DNA from: Xestospongia muta
Taxonomy: Eukaryota > Porifera > Demospongiae > Haplosclerida > Petrosiidae
NCBI GenBank assembly: GCA_963693285.1
Contig: OY848919.1
Span: forward strand, 12,209,461 to 12,273,460
Direction: 5' to 3'
DNA length: 64,000 bases
Shown here: positions 47,901-60,474 of the stretch, piece after piece
How positions within the stretch are numbered: the first letter of the stretch is position 1
Layout of the letters: each line of letters begins with the position of its first letter
The notes under the pieces: generated by a model
The model's input: only the letters and a program-made list of their open reading frames with translations
Told to the model about the DNA's origin: nothing
Database searches by the model: none
Translations under genes and position numbers: made by a program

Positions 47901-49433
47901 CTGATCGAGATTGTCTATAAGCACTAGGGCACTTTCAGTAGCTGATGATCGGAGTTCAATACGCCATAATGATTTTTCTCGTATCTTTTTTTCTCGTTTT
48001 AATCTACTCACAATATTTTCGCATTGTTCAATACTTGGTGAAATGACTAAAACACTATGGTCATCATGTCTCCACTCAACACTTGCAGTGTCCCCTGTAA
48101 TAAAACAGATTTAGTAATACACATGCAGTTAAATATATGCATAAAGAACATACAGGTTTACTTAGTGTTCACAGGTCTGATGTTCATACTTATATACAAA
48201 CCATAGAGGAATCAAATTGATTATATCTCTGACTATAAACAAATCTTGAGCTATATACACCATTCTGTTTTTATCAATTCAAATCTGCTGAGTATTTTAA
48301 ACAATTCTTAAAATACATACACATGTCTAGGTGTAAACAGTTACAGAAATTAGATTGCTTAAGTCAAGGATTCTAATTTGTATAACTGTTTTCACCTTGA
48401 TGTATCTAAGAGCTCAACATCTGGTTCACACTCATCAAAAAGTATGATGGTGCAATCTAGGATTAGGTAATTTTAAACCAGATGCGACACTGAACTACAT
48501 GTAGTTATAACATTACTTATTTGGTATAATCTAGGACCATGTAAGTTTAAAGCAGACACAGCACTGAACTACATGTAATTATAATAGTACTTATTTGAGA
48601 CTCAGTATGATTGTACCTTTGAAAACAATATTTCAGATATCTTAATAAAATAGACATAAGTAATTGAGTATAGGATGAACTATAGCCTCTTTCCATTGGA
48701 TATGAATGAAAAACTACTCAATGTAGCATGCAAGATAATTATATATAATTGTATAGTACACATCATAGATAATATATACATGTTGCTAAAATTCTTAAGA
48801 TTACTAAACATACTATTGTCATTTTTAATTAGCTTACGTTTCAATCCATATTTAAACAAAACGTTGTTAGCCATATCTCCAAATGTTTTCCATAACAAAC
48901 CATCAATCTCATTGCGAGTGAGGTCATGTGTTTGCTGCCATCCAAGGACAAACGTAATTGACTCATATTTAAAAGAAGTTGAGACTTTTGTTACATCCAA
49001 TACTCTGTCTCTAAACTCCACACAAATCTCATAAACTGCTGATTTGTAGGTTGTGATATGAGGTCTAGCATTTTCAATCCTATAATGATCAACTATTGTG
49101 TCCAAGCAGGCAATGTCAGTTACAGTACACTTCTCTTTTATTATTAACTCCATAACATTTGGAAATAATTCAGTTGTAGACAATCGAGGTTTTAGCTCTT
49201 CGAAACATTCTTCAAGAAACGTTTTGAATTCTTCAAGTGAAGGGATACCCCCAGCAATAACAGGTACAATAGCATCAGTAAGTTCTCCAAATTTTGATTT
49301 TATTCGATCAAAATAGTTCTTATAATCAGAAGATAGATGGAGCTTTATTTCACTACCTAAAAAGTGATAAATATTACATTGTAATAAGAATTATAACAGT
49401 GCGCATCTTACCTAGCTTTGTTTTTGCTGCCAT
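41988..49433 (-). CDS. Gene E: helical domain, LRR, Death, coiled coil, TM, ZU5-like, multi-TM
   Basis: N-terminal exons on the minus strand: 49,433-49,412 (MAAKTKL), 49,356-48,838 (173 codons, all-helical, with IPSLEEFKTFLEECFEELKP and DLTRNEIDGLLWKTFGDMA), 48,094-47,282 (271 codons, six or seven RNI-type LRRs such as LKILDLSNCDITDKG), 46,679-46,506 (coiled coil), 46,455-46,222 (Death domain, EDWEQLGLQLNI and YLLEEWALKGG) and 46,135-46,055 (linker). Every junction is phase 1 and in frame. Then come twelve mini-exons, two TM exons (44,231-44,148 and 43,767-43,684), a ZU5-like exon (43,554-43,031), small exons, three TM exons and a last exon ending NPKDP plus TGA at 41,988-41,990. The product is about 1,250 residues. 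I infer a membrane-linked recognition or death-signalling receptor; the combination is not one I know. Confidence 0.82.
43684..44231 (-). CDS. Duplicated first-TM exons of gene E
   Basis: Two 84-nt phase 1-1 exons, 44,231-44,148 (IWMIIAFLSILLLAIVVAWF) and 43,767-43,684 (MWMIIVLLIILLLALVVAWF), arose by tandem duplication of about 450 bp including the flanking intron. Including both adds a second membrane span and would flip the topology of everything downstream; including one keeps it. Mutually exclusive use is plausible. Confidence 0.75.
44431..44610. mobile_element. MITE-like element, third copy
   Basis: It has inverted ends as in 20,021-20,205. A partial copy of the left end lies near 44,025-44,055 within the duplicated TM-exon block. 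Confidence 0.55.
44670..45918 (-). repeat. Coiled-coil mini-exon array of gene E, 12 exons
   Basis: 63-nt exons: 45,918-45,856, 45,803-45,741, 45,688-45,626, 45,573-45,511, 45,458-45,396, 45,343-45,281 and 45,228-45,166. A 62-nt exon, 45,113-45,052, has lost one base. 42-nt exons: 45,000-44,959, 44,905-44,864, 44,808-44,767 and 44,711-44,670. Each starts with two and ends with one codon base. Introns in the 63-nt block are 52 nt. A typical peptide starts ATDKVLVEKQ and ends EEIEKLTREKE. Units repeat every 115 bp. Confidence 0.95.
46690..47281. other. Intron of gene E
   Basis: This is AT-rich non-coding sequence between the LRR and coiled-coil exons. Nothing else is seen. Confidence 0.7.
48095..48837. 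other. Intron of gene E
   Basis: This intron lies between the helical-domain and LRR exons. It contains a short direct repeat (about 48,475-48,510 and 48,535-48,570, both with CACTGAACTACATGTA). No other feature is seen. Confidence 0.7.
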
Positions 49434-49915
49434 AGCTGCACAGACAAGAAAGGGTGGGGCTCTAGCAATCTGCGCATGCTCAGTAACCTTAATTAGAGTG
49501 GAGCTCATTTGCAGATTTGTACATTTTCGTAATTTATCTATCACATAAAGTGTCCATACTAGTATATAATAGTAACTATGGTAATATGTAATAATTGATA
49601 TGTTAACACTTATTAACATAATTAGTAGTTAACACTATCTCTCTGTAGACCACACATACATCTTGTAAAAGTCCTCTCTGTCCTCTGTCCACTCCAGTTC
49701 CCTTATTACGCTTTATATGCACTTATGTCACACACTACCCACATATCATGAAGTATATCAATTAATGTTCTAGCAGTTAGGACATCAGTTTATATAGTTA
49801 GTGAGAAATGTAGTTTAGAAGGTAACAATTGCATTCATAATATTCAATACACTAATGAAACAATTAAACAACAGATGAATGCTGTGGAAAAATGGACAGT
49901 TATTTTAAATAGTTC
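49434..49915 (-). promoter_or_regulatory. Likely promoter and 5' UTR region of gene E
   Basis: Sequence just upstream of the MAAKTKL start (49,440-49,510) is richer in G and C than average and includes GAGCATGCGCAGA and CCCCACCC. I infer transcription starts here. No TATA box can be assigned in such AT-rich DNA. Confidence 0.4.
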
Positions 49916-52900
49916 AAATTTAAACTATTCACTGTGTAGATACAGGAAGTTATTATAATAGATAAACATCCTGACTCGTGGCTGCTGAGCAACCTTCATG
50001 AATGTGATAAGTATATTCATTGTAATACCATTGAAACTAATTTAAGAATGGATCAATATAAACAAATGGACATATAGCTCTTGTCATGATTATTGGATGC
50101 TTTCACATAACAGCACTTCCTTTACCTGTGTATCTTGCTTATGGCTACTAAAGAGTTAATAGTTCATGATTGATACTCAGTATTATCGGTTTGTAGATTC
50201 TTACTGTCATGATTATATAGTAGGGCACAATTCATCCATTGGCTAAAAGTAGGTGGCCTTCCAAGTACCATAAACCATACTATAAATGGACTTGACTTTC
50301 TTCCCTAACCAAATGTGTTGACAGCAGTGAAATTACCATAAAAAAGTAATTGATTACAATTACCATTATTTCTGTTATTCATCACCCAATTTCAATTACC
50401 AATTACACCCTACAAAGCAATTACAACAACAAATTGATAGCAATTACACACAATTACAATAGTTATTATCACTACCCTATACAAGTGCTCTACATCATTC
50501 ATGACCATGTGTATGAAGGTTACAGGGCAATTTGCAAGTTTCATAAAACCATATTGTGGCTTTCTTTGCCATAATAATTATGGTCATATGTACATCATGT
50601 GATTCGATGACCCTTTACCAGACTAGATTTATTGTATAGTAGCTTAGCCATCCAACTAATTTTCAATTACAGATATACGATTACAATTATAATTACAATT
50701 TTTATGAACAATGTAATGATTACAGCTAATTACAATTACCAATTGCAATTACCCCAACAATGGTTGATAGGCCCATGGTAGGGTGATCTTTCTTGTCACC
50801 ACAATTAGGGATTTCCTGGTTTTTTCTCATTTGCTAAAAACAGAACAAAGGAATAGTTTCTTCTTCATTTTTAATAATAACATGTTCCGAGATTTAACAC
50901 CTGTGTTATAATAGTTTGGCTCTTATCTCTCCAACCTTGTACATTAAAGAAACTCACTCGTGTATCCATAATTATGTGTCCTAATTAATCCTGCATTCTT
51001 GGTAATAGTGATTGTTATGTAAACACCACATTAGTACACACATAAACTAAAGTCGCTAGTTGGCTAAATTACAGTGCATATCTGATTGTTTCTCATTTAT
51101 AGATGTCCTTAATTGATATGAAATTTTTGAAATGATATCATTTTCTTTACATTGTAGACTTGAGACAAAACTTGTATGGTTACATATCATTGCTTTAACT
51201 GTTCAGGTACAATGTAGTTTTCATATGCACTACAACTGTTGTTGAGAAAATCCTATCTGTTGTTTAGATTATGTTTAACTATAAGTACCTGTTGACATAC
51301 TTGTGACTCTAGTACTCTTGAGGTTCTGTTAGTAGCCAGCCTTATGAAATATGAAGTGAGATCAATGTCATTGCCAATTAATTAGCTATAAATTATGTTA
51401 GGCATATGTCCAGCTACTCATTTTACTACATATCTTGTGTAGCCATTAGTCATCCTCAAATGATATATAATACATACAAATACATAATATAATGATATAT
51501 AATACATATAAATACATAATATAATGATATATAATACATACAAATACACAATATAATGATATATAATGCATACAAATACATAATATAATGATATATAATA
51601 CATACAAATACAGAATATAGTAATATATAATATATACAAATATATACCTAAGTCCTTAGTTTTCTCATGAAGAGATGTTGTAAATCTCTCAGCTACCTCA
51701 ACATTTCCTAGTACAACAATCACTTTTGTTATTAACTGATATGCTGTTAGAGACGTCATTGTTGGTATTTTAAAAAAAGGGTGTTACCTTTAATAAAGAA
51801 TTGAGCATTTAGCTGCCATTAATCTCATCAACAATTCTCTGTTATCAAATATTGCAAATCATGAGTTAGATGAAGAGTAGTCATGTTAACTGATTAAATA
51901 ATTGAATTATGACTTTAGCATTCATTTTCCCAATATTAACATTAGCTGCTAATGAAGGAAGTTATGATAGATAATTATAGCTATGACAAGTTTGTGCCCT
52001 CATAGATATAAATGTAACAACAAATAAATGATGAATTGATGTATACCTTATCTTATAATAATTATAACAACTGGCAACATTTAAAACATTATTTAACAAA
52101 ATTAATAGTAAAGAGAGAAATTTGCTATATGAGGCTGTTTATGAAGTGACAGGACTTTGTTTGAAATTTAGAGATAATATGGTAAAATTGTGCATGTGTG
52201 ATTAATCATTACATCATTGTATTTTCTGTCAAATAGTATTTATTCAAAATATCAAAATAAGTAATAAGTCCAACTACACAACACATGTTCATATACTGTC
52301 AGTTTTAGCTATACATATAAGTACTTATGTTTACAAAGTATAGATAGTTGTATATAATAGTTTTTCTTATTTATGAATCATCTCGATTTATCAGTTGCCA
52401 GGTATAAGGTTTGTCAGGAAAGAGCCTATTTCGCCAAGCATACCCAAAACTGTAGTAGAGAAAATACAGCAGTGCCATAATAATCTAATCTATATATATT
52501 AAAATTGCAATTAATCTGTTTGAAATTCATATATCTCTCCAAGAATTGAAATGATCTGTAAGAAAGGTATCGATATAAGTGCTGTAAAGGCCGTAAATCC
52601 TAAAGAGGCAAAATTAACAACCATCATAATGAATTGTATTAACATTCTGTATTAAAAATAATATATAGTATACATAATTATACCGTATATAGCTTCATGT
52701 TTCCAAACAACCACCAATATTATTATGAGTGCAAGAATTAATACTATTCCTATACCATGATCTGTAATGATATTATGTAAATTTTGTTAAAACTTCAAGA
52801 GTAAAGTTTACCTTTCAAGGGTCCACATTTATAACAGAGATGAAAGGCAAGAAATCCAATAAAAATAGATATTGTAATTATATAATTGATTATAACATTT

Positions 52901-54830
52901 CAATAAAATAGCCAATAATTAGTATGTAGTGGTATACCTCTGACTACCTTCAAAATAATATTTGGTTCTGTTATCTGATCTATCAAATGATATATATAGT
53001 ATATTTTAGTGAACTTAATATATTATAACGAACGGCCAACAAATGTTTCATATTCTGCTTTATCATGAGTGTTCTGAAATCTTATCCATGATTGTTGAAC
53101 CAGACAGTTATTTGTATTATACTGCATTACTACACTACCAGTGTTTGAATCATCTTCTGATGTCATCGTTATCTGAAATATAATTGTTTAATTTATAAGT
53201 GCATAAATAAATAACATACAATTAATTGGTTCTTATCAATAATGTTCCAACAACCATTAAATTCTATTTCCAGAGATGTGTCAGTTCCATTCACTAATAA
53301 TTTGTGAGGAATTGGGTTATCATCAGCTATAAATCCTTTTTTCAATATCTCCTTTTCATTGTTCTAAAACATTGGCAAATAATAATAAAATATCTATAGT
53401 ATTAAAAACCTCATGTAGATGTTTTTGCTCTGGCTTGGAAACAAGGGCAAGTATCATCAAGGAAGGATTACTATCATCACGAGCTTTTTGTCGGTAAAAG
53501 GACAGCAAATATTTAGCATTAATGTGGTTATATCCAATGACTGTTACATTGCTTAATTTAGTCAATTGAAATGTAATAAAGCTAGAGCTTGGTTCAGTAT
53601 AGCCTTTTATTATTTCCATTTCTCCCTCATCACTTTGGTGGAGAATAACAAGTGACTTAGCTTCTTCTTCAGTAGAGATAGCTGCATTATGTTTTAGTGT
53701 AATTGTTAATGGTTGTTGTAGTTTTTCACTGACTCTTATTTCATAAGTTGGAGAAAAAAATCTATATCCTTTTGGGATCATATATTGATGTGAACAACGT
53801 GTAGAAACTAATATATCAATGTTATGTCCCTTTGTAAAACTTCCAGGTAGTATATCCATTCTAAAAGAATCATCTGCCCACTGTATTATGTCTGCTGTTC
53901 CTCCAGTGACATTCTTTTTAAAGTAAGGTATGTCTATAGGAACTGTAATTGTTAAGAAATGAACACTAAAGCAAGATTATAGTTGTAAAAATTCCATGCA
54001 CTCATCATCTGTCCATCTATTTATTATGCGTAGAAATTTTAGGACTTAGATTGCCAGCTTACCTTTCTTTACATCAGTACTAGTAATAACAATTGCCAGT
54101 ATTGCCATAATTATTGAAAAAAATATAATCCTCCATTTTCCTACATAATTAACAATAAAATTAACATTTAAAACAAGATTACAATTGAAGAAATCATCCT
54201 ATGATTGTTTTGGAATATACTGATTTAACAGTAAAGCATTATCTAGAGCTACAAAGTCTGTATAATTAGCAGCAATGTCTGTGGAATACTATAGCTATAA
54301 AATACTAGAAAAAGTGTCTGAGACACGAGCTAACACTAGCAAGAAGGTTTAAACATGATCAGCCACACTCATTGTCATAGGACTCATGGTTAGAGTTAAT
54401 AAAATTCATTGACCTTTACTAATTTGAGGATAGTAATATTACAAAAACAATTTTAAGACAATATTACAATTACTGTCTTGTTTCTCTACTAATACTTTAT
54501 CAATAGCTATAGAACATAACCATATATAGTATGTATTACTACCAGTACTATAGCTCACCTTTTTTCTCTTTGGTCAACTTCACCATATCTTGTTTCTCCA
54601 TTAATACTTTATCAGTAGCTATAGAACATAACCATATATGGTATGTACTACTAACAGTATTATGGCTTACCTTCCTTCTCTCTGGTCAACTTCTCAATCT
54701 CTTCTTCTTTCTCTACTAATACTTTATCAGTAGCTATAGAACATAACCATATATGATATGTACTACTAACAATACTATAGCTCACCTTCTTTTTTTCTAG
54801 TCAACTTCTCAATCTCTTCTTCTTTGTCAT
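49915..54830. repeat. Segmental duplication A, copy 2
   Basis: It matches 1-4,815. The left part, 49,915-50,170, is also found at 60,880-61,150. The match ends in the coiled-coil array near 54,830, followed within about 140 bp by the start of duplication B. Confidence 0.9.
51461..51645. repeat. 32-bp minisatellite array
   Basis: This is the paralogue of 1,349-1,525, with a similar unit number. The MTSLTAYQ-type ORF follows at 51,645-51,759. Confidence 0.9.
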
Positions 54831-54832
54831 GT
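52391..54832 (-). pseudogene. ZU5-like multi-TM family gene, copy A7, damaged splice sites
   Basis: It has mini-exons (about 54,832-54,470), a TM exon (about 54,142-54,065, KWRIIFFSIIMAILAIVI), an open ZU5-like exon (about 53,940-53,410), a small exon (53,362-53,225), an NCLVQQSWIRF exon, a DQI exon, TM exons and a TGA at 52,391-52,393. As in A1 there is no AG before the second TM exon. In addition the donor of the last TM exon reads CAG/ATTAAT where A1 has CAG/GTTAAT (about 52,512). The ectodomain half is intact but the membrane tail probably cannot be spliced normally. Confidence 0.7.
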
Positions 54833-54971
54833 AATTCATTATCAGCAATACCTATAGAACATACATAACCACATATTTTAGCCCCCCTAATCCCTACTAT
54901 CTTCCTACCCCTATGCTTTGAACTTAATATATATAACAATGTGATCACTATAAATAGTAAATAGATTGTGT
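54833..54971. other. Junction between duplications A and B
   Basis: This short stretch contains TTTTAGCCCCCCTAATCCC and matches neither flank. It joins the end of block A to the start of block B, which lie 10 kb apart in the first copy. Confidence 0.65.
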
Positions 54972-55247
54972 TTAGAGTTTAAAATATTTAGGACCTAGAA
55001 AATAGTGATCAAATCTTGATACATTTAAAAACTGATCCTATAATGATCAATACTGATTGACAAACAGAATTTAATTAACATATCATATTATAGGTATCCT
55101 ACATTTCACACACAAATTAACACACATATAATATCTATATAAATAATGCTATAGTTTTTATTATAATCCATGCTTACAAAATGTGGACTGTATACAATAT
55201 ATATATATATAATAGTGTTTTATATTTGTATCTTCTTAATTGGTTTA

Positions 55248-57556
55248 TCAATTGTCACGTAAAAAGTATCTCAGTAAAGATGTTACAAGGCCATTGATAT
55301 CCAATACTGTAATAAAGAAAATATAGCAGTGCCATAATAATATACTCTATATGTGTCATTATTATAATTAACCTGCTTGATATCCACATCTCTGTAAAAG
55401 AAATATAGTGATGTGAGCACAAATGCTTGAAAGAACTGCTAGTGCAACTGTAAATTTTAAAAAGATGAGAAATAAACAACAATGACATTGAACATGTTTT
55501 TATTAACATTCAGTATTAAAAGATAATGAATACCTGGAATATCTCCATGAAACCAGAAAATTAAGAGTATCATTATAAGTACACTAATTAATACCATATC
55601 AATACAATAATCTGTAATGATATTTTGTAAGTTTTGTTAAAATTTAAAAGAGTACAGCTTACCTTTCATGTTAGGTCTAAACTTATAACAGAGACAAAAG
55701 ACAAGAAATCCAATAATAATAGATGTGCTGATTATAATTATGTAATTATCTACAACATTTCAGTAAAATAACCAAAATATAATATATAGTGATGTACCTT
55801 TAACTTCATTCCAAATATTATCCTGTATTATTCTTTCTATTAAAGGGTACAATTAGTATATTTAAGTCAACTTAGAAATTATAACATACTGTTAACAAAT
55901 GTTTCATATTCTGATTTATCATATGTGTTACGAAAGATTATCTTTGATTGCTGTACAAGACAGTTACTTGTATTATATTGCATTACTACACTGCCATTGT
56001 TTGAATCATCTTCTGGTGTCAACTTTACCTGAAATATAATTATTTAATTTATATGTCTATCAATAAATAATATACAATTAATTGGTTCTTATCAGTAATG
56101 TTCCAACAACCAAAGGGCTTTATTTCCAGAGACACATCAGTTTCTTTAACTTCTATGTTGCGAGGGATTGGGTTAGCATCAGCTATCCATTCATTATTCA
56201 GCAATGTTTTTCTCAGATTCTAAATAAAACAATAACACTTAATTATAATAAAATATCTATAGTATAAAAACCTCATGTGTTGACTCTGATCGGGAAATTA
56301 GGGCAAGTATCTCCAAGTGAGGATTACTATCATGATCGCTAATTTTTTGCCGGTAAAAGGACAGATAGAATCTAGTTGTAATGTCATAGGGTCCACCAAT
56401 TGCTATATTATGATCATTAAAGTTTTTCAATTGAAATGTAATGAAGTTAGAATATGACTCAGTATGGCCATGTAATATTGTTGTTTCTCCCTCGTCACTT
56501 TGGTGAAGAATAACAAGTGACTTAGCCTCTTCTTCAGTAGAGATAACTGCATTATGTTGTAGTGTAAGATTTACAAGATTTTGAAGCTTTTCACTGGCTG
56601 ATATATGATATGTCTGAGAAAGACGTTTAAAATTATATCCTTCAGGGATTTTAAATTGACAAGAATGATCTAAAGAAACTGATATATCAACTCTTTGTCC
56701 TTTTAGAAAACTGTCAGTTGAAATATCTATTATAAAACTATTGTCTGCCCACGAAATTGTGTCTGCCATTCCGCCAATGACACTCTTTTTCAAGTAATCT
56801 GTTTCTGCAGGACCTGTATAACGACAATAATCATAACACCATAGATATTAACTGTCATCATAGTATAATTTTTAAAAATAAATTCATTCATCTGCCTATT
56901 CATTTTGTCCATGGAAATGATGTCAATACCAATCAACTACATATTGAACTTGTCTGTACTGATCAGTTCCATTACATAATTGGTTAGTTTTGTTAAATAA
57001 CAATCTGTCAGTCAGTCTATAATTCATTCATTTATTTATCCATTCAACTATTTGTAAGGTTTAGAAAGACAGACAACAGCATATACCTGTTTTAAGCTGA
57101 TTAACAACTATTGCTAGCAGCATGACTGTTGTTGATATGATCCATTGTGCTACATAATTTAACAAACTCAGTAATAACCCAACAAAACACAATAAAAAGG
57201 TACTTATAATAGATACCACACTCTTGAGAATATAATGGTATCAAATATCACATTTAAGCACACATTATTAGCACACCTTTTTTCTCTTTGGTCAACTTCT
57301 TTTTTTCTTTTTGAATGTCTGGTATTTTTTCACTGGTAGCTATATTACATAACTATACATTTATGACATGTAAACCTCTAATATTAATGTAGCTTACTTT
57401 CTTTCTGATCAACATACTACTCCCAGTGAATTCTGGCTCTAACTTGCTCATTCCTGTTTTTCTCTTCAACATAGTTGTACAGTTAGTGATAGTAGTGTTC
57501 TCCAGCTCTTTCTCTATCTCTTCTGCTTGTAAACATAGATTATGTTCCATATTCAT
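55248..57556 (-). CDS. Gene B2: coiled coil, TM, ZU5-like, three TM; intact
   Basis: Exons on the minus strand: 57,556-57,398 (possible start, MNMEHNLCLQAEEIEKEL), 57,339-57,277 (63 nt, coiled coil), 57,149-57,087 (63 nt, TM: QWIISTTVMLLAIVV), 56,813-56,272 (ZU5-like, about 181 codons), 56,219-56,076, 56,028-55,890, 55,836-55,798, 55,749-55,663 (TM), 55,611-55,534 (TM), 55,447-55,373 (TM) and 55,306-55,248 (ends LLRYFLRDN, TGA). From the 63-nt exon onward all phases match. The first ORF ends in phase 0 whereas the next exon needs phase 1, so the start is uncertain. The ZU5-like exon has SFLKGQRVDISVSLDH and SEKLQNLVNLTLQHNA, the strand pattern expected for ZU5. The function is unknown; it is probably a membrane protein. 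Confidence 0.78.
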
Positions 57557-57559
57557 TAT

Positions 57560-58560
57560 TGTTATGTCAAAAGAAGACAGTCATGCTTATTATATTCAGT
57601 GATACTTGCATACATATGCACTTGTTTAACCCAGTAATGCCCATATACACTCAATATAGTATTTTGTCATTTCAACTGTTGTCTTCGTTACCAGAATCTC
57701 ATCAATAACTATGCTGTAAGCCCAATATTGAGTTACCACAAGCCAAACTGGTCTAATTCAATATCCATAAAGCCAACTAGAGCCAAAAAGTACTATTTGT
57801 TGTTTATGTCCAATAACTGAAACTATGAGGGAGAGATAGATAATATTTCACTTGACTAACAGGGTTAGTTTAGTTGAAATAGTATCTGATTATAACTTCA
57901 ATTGAAGCCATAATCCAATTACTATAGCAAAGTGGGTGTAAAAGGAATGTGGTTGTAGATGCAACTAGTTGGCTTTATGCATATTAAGTTACACTATAGT
58001 TGGCCTTGTAGCAACTTAGAATGGGTTTACATCATATGTAACCTGATTTGTGAAAATGGACCACTTCCATTAAAACATCTCAAATACATACAGTTGTTGT
58101 GTATACAACCATAGATTTTCAATGGATATTTACTACATTATATCTCAGTTACAATGCAATAGATAACTTGAATGCAAAATTTAGTAAACCTTGTATTAAA
58201 AATGCTCACAGACATGCAAGTGTTTTTAAATGGTTGTATTGAACTGGTCCCTTATTTCAAATCAGGCTACATATTGATGAACCTCAGTTAAAATGACAAA
58301 ATGCTTTTTAAGTGTATGGATGGCATAATGTTCTATCTTATTATTATTACTATTATTACATTAAAAATAGAAAAGATTATTTCACAGAAAGGTATGTTTT
58401 CACATAAGGTATTTATTTTATAAGTTTCATTTTGAGTACTTTTAACAATGAAAGTTGTAGTAAAACATTTTCTGACGCAATAACAATGAACACATACAAA
58501 CATACCTATCAATAAGATATTACCAATCAATAATAATTAATGACAGCTAATTATTAGGGT
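57560..58560. other. Spacer, no gene seen
   Basis: This is paralogous to 17,705-18,700. The ORFs here are short and unsupported. Confidence 0.55.
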
Positions 58561-58565
58561 CCATT

Positions 58566-59029
58566 TTAATCCATACTTAATTCCATAACCACTTCTTTCC
58601 AATCTTTCAAAAGTACTCTATCAGCTTTAATAATGACACTTCATTCATCAATGCAGGCTCTTAAGAACTTGATGCAGTGGTCCTCTAGTTCAGACCGTTC
58701 CATTATAACTCATTCCTGCTTTAAATTCATTAATGATTGTATTAAAATAAGGTGACCTCTGAACTTCTAAGTTAATAACTGGGGTTGGTTCTTGATTGTA
58801 GATGTAAGACCTTTCATCAGAAGTAGACCTTTTCTATCTGTCTTTGGGCAGTTATCTGTAGCACTATTATAACACTCTTGAGTAATAAGATGAGCACTAA
58901 ACAGTTCAGGTACTAGAGCTAATCTGTTAGCAAAATCAGAGAAAAGACATGATAATTCAGCAAAATGTGTTCTAACCGCTTCTTCCGATGAGGGTTGCGG
59001 ACCTAAGATATTGAAAGATCTAGAGCTCA
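58566..59029 (-). pseudogene. CARD-like gene with internal deletion fusion, copy B2
   Basis: It shares the exon 1 to exon 2 deletion junction of 18,709-19,164 (near 58,765) and stops early in that frame. It also has a small insertion near its 5' end (GATCTAGAG at about 59,018). Confidence 0.75.
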
Positions 59030-59319
59030 CTCAAATAGCATTGGATTGTGAATAATTTATAAGAACTGAAAATAATCACCATGTGCATCTTAATGCCACG
59101 TACATACACATAATAAGTAGATACTAAAGTTTCTATAGAATAGGTTGATGTATTATATGTGGTATAGGCACACTGACAAAATTACATATCTACATTATAT
59201 ATATACATATTTTAATATTTCATTTGCAAATCAAAACTTGATAAATATTTATAAACTAACTTAGTTGATTTGATGCCATAGTTAGTGACTGTTTCCTCAA
59301 TATATGGATCATCTGTTAA

Positions 59320-60290
59320 CATAGGCGGCTGCAGAACTGCAACCCCACCCGGGCAGGAAAAGGGTGTGGTCGAATTTGGGGTGTGGTTAAGTTTATTTAT
59401 TAATATTATTAATGTAAAAGGAGCTACTGTTTTTATGAGTCTGTGAAAACTTTAAAACTAGTTCGTCAAGAATGTCCCAAAGTTTGCTAGACACATCTCT
59501 TTCGATGTGCAGTAGAGCCAAGTTACAGAGATGTTCCTGCGTGTTTCCAATCACAGAAATCACTGTACGTTAGACATCTATCAGCATTAACTCCAAAAAA
59601 ACGGCAAGAAAAACAGAATACGCAATCTCTCTCTACTGAATACTCGATCCATGGAAATATCTGATACCAGCTTGATTGGAAGGACCTTTTAACTGTCCCA
59701 TACATCTTAGAAGGAAAGGTAATGCCTTCAGGCTGAACTGGTCTGTCACTTTTATTCTTTGCTATATCCCTGGAAAGACTAGTAGAAGGAAGTGCATCAA
59801 GTACTGTAGCAACTTCATTTGATGATCCACTCTCAATATGTTCAACTACAGGGGTAGATAAACTGAAATGAAGTCATAAAATCACAGCAATTTTAGACAT
59901 GGAAGATGTACTGTATGATTTTTCATACTGTGTGACAGTGACCTTGTGATCCTGTGCATCAGTGCATGCTGTGCTTGAATCTTGATCATGCAACATGCAA
60001 CATGCTCCAGGCTTGTTTGTACAAGTTATTCTTACTATCAGTATCTTCCTCTTGGGAATCTGTTATCCTCAACCTCTTAGTAGTCAGTGTGGTGTTGTTA
60101 ATAAAAGAGAGTAAGGAAGCCTGACGTTTAGCCATAATAACTTTGAGGGTACTAATATTGTAATAACAAACACTTATTATTATTATGTAAATTATGATGT
60201 AATAACATGTGTTCAGGGCATTATTTAGAATTGCTTGGTCAAGTCAACCCGGTCATTGCCCGTGTATGCCCGGGCCTGCAGCCGCCTATG
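59320..60290 (-). mobile_element. Internally deleted hAT-superfamily DNA transposon
   Basis: The 971-bp insertion has perfect 15-bp terminal inverted repeats (CATAGGCGGCTGCAG) and an exact 8-bp target duplication, TCTGTTAA (59,312-59,319 and 60,291-60,298). The paralogous empty site near 19,450 has a single TCTGTTAA. The minus strand encodes an N-terminal MAKRQASLLSFINNTTL (start at 60,134) and, at 59,705-59,523, a TTF/ZMYM-type zinc-finger segment (KRSFQSSWYQIFPW, CVFCFSCRFF) typical of hAT transposases. The catalytic core and dimerisation region are missing, so it is non-autonomous. Confidence 0.93.
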
Positions 60291-60474
60291 TCTGTTAAAC
60301 ACTTTCTGAGGTATATACAGTGGATTTGGGCGTGGCCTAATTTATTCATATATCAATACTGTGTAGCCCCACCCTGATTTCTGCAAAATGTAAATACATA
60401 TAAATTTTCCAATCTCCATCATGGTTTAAAATGGCCATAAAGAGCAACCGTTTTAAATTATATGAGAACGTTCT

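Noticed and set aside
59320..60290. A complete host gene within the hAT insertion
   Set aside because: Perfect inverted ends, the 8-bp target duplication and the empty paralogous site show the ORFs belong to a deleted transposon.
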